Assembly: GCA_903813345.2 (NCBI GenBank)
Contig: CAIIXF020000001.1
Location: forward strand, 46,393,885 to 46,457,884
DNA length: 64,000 bases
Source of the DNA: Owenia fusiformis
Taxonomy: Eukaryota; Annelida; Polychaeta; Sabellida; Oweniidae
Direction of reading: 5' to 3'
The notes beneath the pieces were generated by a model, which worked only from the letters and a program-made list of their open reading frames with translations, ran no database searches and was not told the DNA's origin. Position numbers and translations under genes: made by a program. Of the stretch, positions 11,344-23,300 are shown piece after piece (within the stretch, counting starts at the first letter, position 1; every line of letters starts with the position of its first letter).

Positions 11344-14300
11344 ATGGATGATGAAGCGGGAGTTTCAGATTACATGAGCACATCATCACAGAAGGACAGC
11401 ACAACAAGGTAAATTCATAAGTTTTACAGTGCTTCACAGAGTTCAGATATGTCTCTAATAAATCATGTCATGGCAGAGTGAAATATTTTCAAAAGTGGGC
11501 CATCCACTACAAAAGTGAAATTTAACGGATATTGTATTTCACTAATTTTTAGTTTTTTGAAATTTTTTTTTTTTTAATTGATTTTTATTTCAAGTTTAGC
11601 AGCATTTCAATTTAATAAATACAAATATTCAATATAAAAAGGTTCTACATTAATTTTACATTAAATCGCAGGTATTTCTGCCAAGAGCACCACCAATAGA
11701 TAGAGTATTCAGTTGTTGTTACATTTCATGTAGATTATTTGGATATATATACAAGATCCTCCTAGACAAATTCAAGTAAATTCATTCTGCTATAATGATA
11801 ATAAGTGTTTGATCTCTCCCCACTTGTCCCCTTTCTCCAACTTTACATCAAGTTGAAAGTATTGTTGCACATTACTTTTAAAACCTACAAAAGTTGGTCA
11901 TACATTTTTACATTTGCATAGATAAATATATCTTTTATATATGCAAAATATTGTGTTTAACAGTATTGATTTTTCGTTCATGATTACTGGACCCAATATG
12001 ATCGTTCTCAAATCACTTAAAACGGACAGTTTTTTGAAATTTTGCGGCTGTTTATTTTTGCGGTATTTGAAAATGTGTCTTGCTTCTTTTATTTAGGTTG
12101 GTTAAAATGAACAAGAAGGTTTGTTTCTTTGTCAGTCATGCCATAATGCTGTAGAATCCTTTTACAAAATATGATAATTGATATGTACTAATTGTGTACC
12201 AAGAGACCAAAAGTCTCTAATTAATGACCCAATTAGGAAATACCCCCATGAACACTGCTATTGCCATCAGCTATTTGCAGCTAACCCATGAGATAATATT
12301 ATAATTTTCAGTGATCGCCACAGGATTTTTTTCTCAAGTGGTTGCAAATTTCTCATTTCCACAATTTCATCAGCTTATATGCTTTTTAGGGGTTGTTATG
12401 GGATTTGTTTTTTCTTTGCGTATGCGTCGTGTGTTTTCTCTTTATGTGCATGCATTATTTGATAGATTCCTTCAATAGATAAAAACGGCACCTTTTGATG
12501 AGCAAACACATAGTGAATCCTTAAACTTATTGAAAAAGGTCCATATCAATATTGAATCCTTCTGTCCATGTGATCACCTTCTCATGTAGACTTTGACTGC
12601 TTGATTTATAGCCAAAAGTTTTACTTGCATACTGGTGACATTGTGCCTTTTAAGATCTCATACCTTTGAAGCATATAAGTTAAGAAAATTCATATTTTAA
12701 CATTTGGACTTTTCTTGCAAAAATTTTGTCAGCCTTTCAGACATGAGTACATTTTCTTAAATTCAATTATTCAAGCACAATTTAGTTAAGAATCCTTTGT
12801 TTCTTGTCTTTTGCAGCAGCAGCCTCAGTTTATCCACTGACAGTGGAGATTATTTAGTAGAGCCTTCAACAAGTGGTTGCAGGTAAACACATAGCATTTT
12901 ACCAATTTAAAGGACTATTGTATAAGTGGTATCTTTGCCTAATCATTTAATTTGCCTATTGGCTTATTTCCGCCAGGTTCAGAAAATATAATGTCGTAAA
13001 TATTATTTTCATAATGTTATCCAATGGGAAGTTTCTTGTCATTAGGCAAATTAAAATAGGAAAATGATAGAATTTGACCATTTGGCAAATTAACCACTCA
13101 GATTAAATATCACTTATACAGACTATTAGCTGTAGTCATCCTAAATTAATAGAATATACTTTATGTCCAACTTTAATGTTAGGGTATATAATTAAATTCA
13201 ATCTTCCAAACTTCAAAATTACACTATATATGTTAGAAACTTGAAGATGTATACTTCAACCCAAGTGAAGCCCTACCCCTTTCCATCCTTAGCAGGAAAT
13301 TGTACAAATATTCCAATAACAATTGTTTATTCATGTTTGCAGTAGTGAAAATAACAAGATGGTCAAGAATCGCCAGGTTCGCAAGGAGAAAGTGAAAGAC
13401 TATATTAAAGAATTGAAAGGTCTCGTTTCGAGAGATGCGCACGGTAGTAAAGCAGACACATTATCAGCACTAAAGTATGTTGTTGGTGAATTCAAGAAAA
13501 TTAAAAGTAAGTAATTTGAATTTAAATTGATTGTTACTCAAGACAGAGGATATATAGGAGTTATATATCGGGAGGTTTTGGATATGGGATTTATTCAGAG
13601 GAAGATATGTATATCTACCTGAGGGACCATATATCCTATACCCAGTAAAGTTATCATATGACCGCTGCAATAATACACCGCAGTTGAAGTGAAATTACTG
13701 GAAGTGAGAAGATATGCCCTAGAGTGGGAGATATGGCAGGAGATATTGAGTTCTGGATATGGAAACCTCAAAATCAGAATTTCAAAATCTCCCCAAAACT
13801 CTATTTATTATGCACTCTTCCCTCTTTTCTGCAAGTTTAAATAAAATAATGAACTTTCAAGATTAATCAATGAATGTCTATCAAGTTGAAAAGAATTATT
13901 TATCATGTGTTAAATAATTATATATATATATCTTTTATTGACTCTCTGATGTCATTACAATGACATATTAGTCACTTAAAAGTACAATCTACAAAACTGA
14001 CCTAAGACTAAACTAACTATTGAATACAAAAATAAAGTTGTTGTCAAATACAATTCTAATTACATCATCAAATGTAAAATACAGAATACAAGATAATTGT
14101 AAAATACAAATATAACTTGACAGAAATTTAAATATCAGTGTGATGCATCGTTGACACATTAATCCAATTTTTTGAGTGAATGATAGATGAACTTTGCTAA
14201 ATGTAAAATTACATAAGAATTTTTGTGAGACATTAGTTTTTTAAAAATAATGTCAGGACTGCCTACAAAATTAAATCGTGTAAGGGTGTCAAACAAAATT

Positions 14301-17300
14301 TTTCTTTCTGTAGTGTTTTTCTTACAAATCATGATGAAGTGTTGTTCATCTTCTAAAATACCACAAATATTACATAAACGTTCATCTACAGGTTTTGGCT
14401 TTGGCTTTAAATGCAAGTTGAAATAAAATAATGAACTTTTAAGATTAATCAATGAATGTCTATCAAGTTGAAAAGAATTATTTATCATGTGTTAAATAAT
14501 TCTTTACCATTATTTTATGAATTTTTAATTTTTTTTTGATTTGTGTTCCAGGCAGTCAAAAATGGAGCAAAAAGTCCGAAGTAGATGCCGGCTTCATAAG
14601 CACTACAGGCAGTGATGGGATTGATTTTGATCAGGTCAGTTGGTTACTTTTATTTGAACCATGTATTCAGAACTATGAAAATTGACTGTAAAATTAAATG
14701 AGTTGGGCTAAAATTTATGCTGTAGGCCTAACACCCTATTTACTATTATTGCTGTACAAAAAATGAGATGAAAATAAGCAGCTAGTTTTTCCAATTCATT
14801 ATTTGAATCCAGTTTTTAGGCAAGTTTTAGATACATCTTGGAAAGTAAAGGAAAAGTAATGAGAAAATGCCCAGGAAACTTGCTACATTGATTAATGTTC
14901 AAAGTATGTAAATACTAGTTTTTGGACAACCGTTTAGTTTATATTTGTTTGTTTTTTCAGAGTAAATGTTGTATGGCTCTGTCATTAGACCATGGGTCCA
15001 AAGTATTGAACATGTCAGATGGTCTACAGAGTATCATCAAATTCCCTTGCAAGATGATCATAGACAGAGAGATATTAGATTTTATCCATGAACGAGACAT
15101 TGTGCCATTTCTTCACTGTTTATCAGTGCTAAAGAATGTTTTGGGAAACTTCAGTGATACAGCCGATAATGTTGATGTCAATAGTAATGCTGCCTACATT
15201 CGTTTAAGGTAAAATGTGTTTTTTGGAGCATGTTTGTATTATTGCTTATGTTCGGTCCACATGATCACAAATCAGTTATGAGTTGGAATTAAGCATTAAT
15301 CAAAGCATACTGTTATTGATTTATAACCAATTCCAAACCTCTACCATTCATCCTTGAATTTCATATATGTTACATCATAATATTATCTAAGTAAATGTAT
15401 TGCAACCAAAAAAATGTGTAACAACTAGAAAAAATATCATAACAACATTTTATTTATATATTGAATTCAATTAAAAAAATGGCACAAACACTGAAATGTA
15501 ATTTGTATGTCTGATACCAAATATACATAACTGTTTGTTTTCAAGTTATAAAGGTCCAGTCCTGATTTGCTTTGAATCATTTATTAAACTTCAGATATTC
15601 TCACGTTAGAATGGTTTTATGAATTGAGCCTGGCCATAGGAAAACCGATCTTATCACAAAAATTAAAATTGTGCAACAGAGCCAAAAATGTGCCCAAGAT
15701 TAAGAGGAAAATGTGCTTAATTAAAAACCGACTTTTTGGTCTATATATGCAAGGAAAAATCGTTAAGACACAAGTAACGGCTCATTTGAAACGTCTTTTT
15801 ATGTTTTTTAAGATAAACAAAAAATCAAAATATAGAAAATCTGTGATAATACCCCTTTTCCTGTGGCCTGGCTCAATTATTGACTAATTGACACTTATAC
15901 GAGTGATAATACTACTTAATATAGTATTTGAGTTCTACGTTTTGTGATCTTACCTTTTCAGACAGTACTGTAGCCTGGACGATGGGTTTGGTAATAGATT
16001 AACAAAGTATGTAGTTTTCAAATTGGTGCCTTCACTGAGATCAGTGGGAGAAAGTAATACTGGATCATCGAGTACAGACAATCAAGCTCAGCAGTATATA
16101 CATCTTGATCTTGAGGAACTTCACTCGGCTTATAAGACCCCGGGACAGACTCCAGTGAACAATACATTCTCAACAAGGCACACAGTTTATTGCAACTTCA
16201 GCTATATTCACCCAAGGTATTTACAGCTTATATTTTGCGCTTGTACGTACAGATATTGTTTGTTAAGTAAACGAAGCTTAAAAATGAAATCATCAGTGTT
16301 AACAGTAAGACTTTGTCATTATCATGTGCCATTATGAATGACAAATTAAATACTTATATGTCGATCGTAAAAATCTGCTATTATATCATATAGAAGACTG
16401 AAGAACACATTTTTGTTGATATCAGTTTGATATGAATTTATATAAAAGCTGACAGTTGTGGATTTTTTGTGGACTATTATCTCAAAACTATTGTTTGTTT
16501 CTATTCAATAAAATGTAAACTACATGTAAAAATAACATGTTAACAATTTGCAAAATTTGCAGTCTTGTTGGCTGGAATTGATAAAGAATTAATTGTGAAT
16601 ATGTTTTTTATTTAGTTCCATTCCATTACTTGGATTTCTCCCACAGGACTTGAAAGGAGTGTCAGTGTTTGACCTGTACCACCCCGATGATATTGCCACC
16701 ATGCATGATATATATAAGAAAGGTAAGACAAGATCAAATAAAAGTGTGCTGTAGTAAGTGGAGTGATGTTCATAAATTTTGTAAATACTTTAACCTTCTG
16801 CACTCTGACTTATTTCAGCAAATATATCCCACGCATCTGACTTATTTTTCAAAAATGATATGCCTGGACTAAATAATTAATATCTCAATAACTACTGAAT
16901 GAATCTGGATAAAATTTTCACAAAGGGAAGATACACTAGCGTGGCTCATGAGAAAAATGTTCTCATGAATTTTTTTCATACATAAACACGACTGGGCATA
17001 AATATACCATGAATACTCCTTCAGAATCCGCTGTTTCGCCCCTCGTGAGATTCAACGTCTGGTCAGAATCCAAAACTGAATTTGCAGCGATCGAATGTTC
17101 TTGTTTTCAGTTCAGAAAATATTCTAGTTTCTAGTTTCGATGACCATTATCGGCTTCCAAGAGCCTAAAGAGCTTGAAATCGCAATCCATTTCCTCCACA
17201 TTTTCGTTGTGATCGTATTTGGCCGTCATTTTGTACGATTTGTTCACTACAAACGACTTAAACACTGTTTAAATTGTTGAATTGAGAAATATTTTTCGAA

Positions 17301-20300
17301 ACATCGCCATTTCTAGGTCAACAGGAAGTCACCTACTAAGGACTGAATAAATCGGGCAATCTAATTGGATCATAAGAACGGCGGGAAAAAGTAAAGTTTT
17401 CAAAAGTTAGATTTGTGTCGTCCGGATCCGCCGGTGGATTCTGGCGGTAATTTTGAATGGGCGGACGCGGTCGCCGGTGGTCTGCTAAAGGTTAAAGCAG
17501 GGCACATTTTTTTGACACACTGCCTTTCATTCTGTCATTGGAAAAATGATGGGCATTTATGTACTGTCTATTAAGAAAACCGCTTGTCCGTTCGACTTAA
17601 TATGAGATTAGTGCCAACAACTGTTAAGGTTCTGGACGTGCTAGGTTAATTACATGGTGACGAGTGAAAGTACTTGAAGTATGACACATTGTCTCAATTT
17701 CAATAAGTCACCCATTTTTTATATGTGTAATTTTAAACCTTTTTTTGTAAATCAGAATTCAGAAAATAAGAAATATATTGGACCATCAGGCATATGGCTT
17801 ATTTGATCATATGCAGTATGTTTTTATTAAGAGTTAGATTGTCAATGTTCCCTACTGATGAGCTTCATCACAGTTTCACTCCTTGCTTCTTGTATTTCAC
17901 TCCTTGCATCTTGTATTTCACTCCTTGCATCTTGTATTTCAGTTATAGCGCTTCATGGGGATCGGTTCAAGAGTCACCCTTTCAGGTTAAAGCTGAAGAA
18001 TGGTGACTATATCATGGTGGAAACAGAATGGTCCAGCTTCTCCAACCCTTGGACCAAACATATCGAGTTCATCCTCGGACAGCACACTGTCATCCAGTAA
18101 GTAATTTAGTATTTCAGTAAGAGAGTCATATCAGACGAATATAAACAAGGGTCTGTTTTAGAATTAAATGCTATTCTTAAAGTAATTGGATCTTCTCTGA
18201 TCCATGTTGATGTCTAAAGTAGCTTGTTAAAAGTATTTGAATATAGTCCTACCTATCCATCAATATGTATTTTCCTTTGTAATGTCAGAGAATCAAGAAC
18301 TGAGGGGGGAATCTAGCAAACCTTGGCTTGGTGCAAGACAAGCTTGGATAATACATATACATGTCAAGTTTCAAAAAAGTGGAGATATTTTTAATATTAT
18401 AATACACGTTCTGGTATCAGTTTTGATATGTCTGACACTGTTGTATACTTGTTCAAAGGATCTCATATTTGTATATGCTTGTTTTAAAGGGGACCTAAGA
18501 ATATCAATGTATTTGAGGACCAAGGTCTGGATTGTAAACCATTCAGTATGAATAAAGAACAGAGCCTGGAAAATGTTAAAATTCAGCAACAGATAAAGAA
18601 CCTCCTCCAAAAGGTAAATATCTACATGATATCTGTGTTTTTGTTTTTATTTTTTTTATATTGATAAATGAAGTTGTTTAATAGCTCTCTTTACAAATGC
18701 CCTGATAAGAAAGGATATGAAGCTCAACTCTCTTATGATCTGCCATATACTGTATAAGTGGTAATTTTGCCTAATCATTTAATTTGCCTATTTCCTAATT
18801 TTTGCCTGGTTCGGAAGATTAAATGTAGGAAATATTGTCTTTATAATGTTATCCAATGGGAGGTTTCATCTCATTAGGAAAATTAAAATTAGGAAAATGA
18901 TGAAATTTGACCATTCGGAAAATTAACCACTCAGATTAAATACCACCTTTACAGTATGTGACATTATGACCTCATACACATTTATGTTTAATGGTCATTT
19001 GTTCTTATGTACTTTTAGCCTCTGACTTCTTGCCCTGCCCCAAAGGACTCAAAAGTGAAATTCTCTGAAGATGTACAGTCTAAAACTGAAGGTATGCTCA
19101 ATACATATAATATAACATATATATTAGTTATCTATTTCATATTTTAATACATAAGCTACCCCATCGGTCTAATTCCAATCCAATTTGCCTATAATAAGGA
19201 AATCATGAAAATAATAAACAAAACAAAATGGACTGTTCACGAAAAACATTTGCGTTGTAGTAATGTTTTATATTGAGTGAAATAGTATGCAGAGTATTTA
19301 AGTATACAGTATAGGGGAATGAGGAAATGTATCAAGTAAAATAAATCATCGCCCTGTATACATATCTTAAATAGACAAAGAATCAATCAGAAGAAGAGGA
19401 TTGGTCACTTGATTGTTTAGAGAAACTTTGATTGATTCATGGTTCTGTTCCAGAAGATGAAGGTAGGGGAGGAAGTCTAGAAACCCTAGTCTACAATAAT
19501 AGTGAGAAACTATCTGAATCTACTTCATCTGCTAGACCAGACCTGCAAACGCACTTTGCCTACAAGCAGCTGAACTATGTGCAAATGATACGTCAGTTCC
19601 TCATCAGCTGCTCAAAAGCAAGCTCCAGTGCAAGCTCCCAGAAAAATAGCAGCGTTTCTCCAGATGATCTTACTGGTAAGCAATGTGCATCAGTATTGCT
19701 GTTTATGTTTTTAACTTTGGAACTTTGACCTCATTAGTGTTTTTTGGTTTTCTGAATTATGATGCTCTTAAGGGACTTTGCTTGAGGTTCTTCAAATGTC
19801 TTGCACCCAAAGTTTTTATGACTTGAACCTCACACTTTGTAACTTTATATATATTATGAATCTTGATGTCTTAACCCATCCACATAATTCCCTTTTCCCA
19901 CATAATTCCCTTGTACAATAACTCAAAAATGATGTAGCTTTCTTATGACACTTTGGCTAGTAAGCTACTCTTTTTGAAAAATGGTGGCCATTTTTATGTT
20001 TGTTATCTTACAATTTTTGCTATAACTGAAAAAGAGTGGAGGGATTTTGTAAAAATGGCAGCCATAGTTGTTTGGTGGGATTTGCTACACCTTGGCATTG
20101 TTGTTATCTAGTTTTTTATGTCATGTTAATGCTGTATATTTATAATGTACTTTTTAGATGAAAGTGAAGATCTACCTGATGACTTGACAAGTATTATCCC
20201 AATTCCTAAGCCTCCTAGCTTTGGTAGTCGCAGTAGTACAAAGGTAATGTTATTTCTGATATTTCTCGAATATTAACAATTTTTTGTCATTAACATTTTT

Positions 20301-23300
20301 CAAATTTAGTTATCTGAGATTATTAGTAGCGAATAACACAACTTTGAAAAGTGCATGTAATTTCGTGCTTTTTGGATATTGGCTCATCTCCATTAGATAC
20401 GGAAAATGTGATTAAAATATTTAGAAATGCAGAATTCATTTGGATTTAGATAAATAATAAAAATGTATTTGTCTCTAATCTTGAGATATATTTTTGGTTT
20501 TAACTGTTTCAGGCACTTGTATCAGAATACGACCAGCCAGAGCTTGAGCTAATTGACCCAAGTCCTCAGTTTGAGGAGAAACAACAGAATGCAAGCTATA
20601 AGCCAGTGTCTCTTACATCAGAGATGTTAGACATCCACACACGTATGCAGGAACGCCAGTACCTGCACAGCTTGAAAAAAGATAAGCAAATGATAGGTTT
20701 TGTGCCATCTTCAGACATAGATGGCAGAAACCAGGATATCCCTGGGCAGCGATTTAAACGACCGCACGCTCCCTATTCCCAGGGGAGTCGTAAGAAGCAG
20801 AAGATCCGTAGTGGTAATTCAAGTGGGTCTGACCAAATGATGGACCAGGTGCTACCAAAATCAACCTTCAAGTCGAGGCTGAAGAGTAAGGCTGGCAAAG
20901 CATGGAAGAAATTGTCTTCTTCAAAGGAGGGATTATCTGAATCCAATTCAGTGAGTCTCCACACTTCAAGTGTCGTCACCACCTCTGGATATAACAGCAA
21001 AGGGACCCCCTCATTACCAAATAGCCAAAATCAGAGGGAGACAAAAACTGCTTTCCCAATATCTGTAATACAGCAGCAGCATAGCTCCAATATAACATGG
21101 CCTTGCTATCCCCAAAGTGGTAAGTGATCAATGAAAAACATTTTTGAAAAATGAAAAATGGAGCTCTGGTTCTGTAAGTCCATCTTAATATTCTGATAAT
21201 GGACATTTCATTAATGATGTAGTACCTCTCATCAAAAGTAAACAGAAATAAAAATAAGGATATATTTATACATATATGTCTCAATTACAAGAAATATCTC
21301 AATTACAAGAAACAAATATAAGTACATGTATCGGTTTAATATTTTCAGGGCTGTCTTTCATGCCTCAAATTATAAATGGATTCTACCATCCGACTACAGG
21401 CTATTTCCAACCGATTGTTTCCCAGTACAATCAGGGCCTTAATCCTTCAACATACTCAACATCTAGTTTCACAAGTAGCTGTTTAACTATTCCATTGAGT
21501 GTAAGTCATATATTATATTTTTATATAGTGGCCACATATTGAAAAATAGCTGCGTATCTATTTTGAGTGTAAGTCCTATATTAGATATTTTTCAATTGAT
21601 AATTAGTTTATTGATGGTTCCTTTTGTTTTTGGATTTATATTTGCATATAACAGTCATAATATTCACAAAATCGAATGATGTTCATCGAAACCAACTAAT
21701 AATATGTATTTGTTTTATTCAGGCTGGAAGAGTGGCAACATGCGCTCAGAAAGGCTCAGCAGAGACAGCTAGTGATGGAGAAGGAAGTCCCAGTAAAACA
21801 AGTAACGATGAAATGAATTCATCTCAACAAGATACAACATCATCGATAAATTATCTTCTAGACAGCAGCATGGGTTATAGTTCAGAGTGTGACACTCTCA
21901 TCAATGAGGGGGTAAGACCCGTTTTCATATTAACTTAATAACTTTATTACTTCAATTCCCATATTTTTTCCTGTAAAAATTATTGAAAGACACACTGGTC
22001 TTTTGCAACAGCCATGTCTAATTTTCCACTCTGCAAAACAAAAAAACTTATTTAATTCTTTTTAGAGTTTGCATGATATGTTTCAAACAGCAGTCATTGA
22101 GCTAATTAACACCTTAGTGAATCCTTATGTTAGATCACCACATCTCTTAACCTCTTGACTACCTGAGGTGACAAGAAAATCTGTCACATATATCTTTTCA
22201 CTAAAATTGCTCTTATTTGATCAATTTTCATCCAATTTACACAAAAAGTTGTTTCAAAAGAAAGAAATGATCTCTGCCATCTAATTTTACTAAGTTAAGC
22301 ACCTAAAGTTGTATAGGTATGTAGTTAAATGGTGGCAAAAATTGAAAAATTTCTGGTTTCAACCAATTTTAGAGCCGGGGATTCAAGAGGTTAAACAAGA
22401 ACTTAATGCCTTCATCTTGAATGACCATTGCAGAGGATATTTCTCTGATATTCAGATAGTAGTATTATATTTACAACTAAGTTCATCTCTCAAAAGATTA
22501 CTTTTGTTTTAGAAAAAGAATAAGAAAAAGATTCAAGAACTGCTGCCTAGTAAGCCATTCTGGATGATGGCGGCCAATTGGACAAAGGATTGTGAGTTTA
22601 AATATCAGATGCCGCATGGTACATCGCTACTGATGGAGAACAAGAGGAAACTACGCCATATGAACCAAGAGGAGCTCTTACTGGACCAACTGAAAGAAGT
22701 TACATTAGAGATCACGAACTCCAGTACAGCTCCTGTGGTTAGTGCCTTTACCGTATTTGTTCTAATAACCACACAATGCGTCTTCCAAATTCTCATGGAG
22801 GATATGTCTCAAATTGAAAAATCCTCAGGGATTTTAAACGGTACATATATATATGGGCAATTATAGGGTATTTCATGATTTTCCTCTTTGAAACTGAACT
22901 CGCTCCAACTAGATAACATAGTGTCATACGTCATTGTTTTTCTCATGCATTTATTGATCGGCTGAATATCTTTCGTGAGTTAATCCACTTACATTATGTC
23001 AAAATCAATGAAAATGTTGACTCTCCTGTTTCTTCGAGCAGACTGCCATTTTGGAAACTATGATGATACCCGAGTCAAAATCTAAAGGCTTTCTGTCACC
23101 GACTTCTTCATAGTTATTTATATTCATATAGAACTACTACACATGTATCAAGGAATGAATGTTTGTTTGTGTGGGAAGGATGGAGAAATATTTCTGGATC
23201 GGAAACTCCCATGATGCACTTTGAGTTTCAAATTGTGACTGAGATCGCTTTGATCAGAATTAACGTTCATTATAGCTTTTAACTCATCATTTTATAGTTT

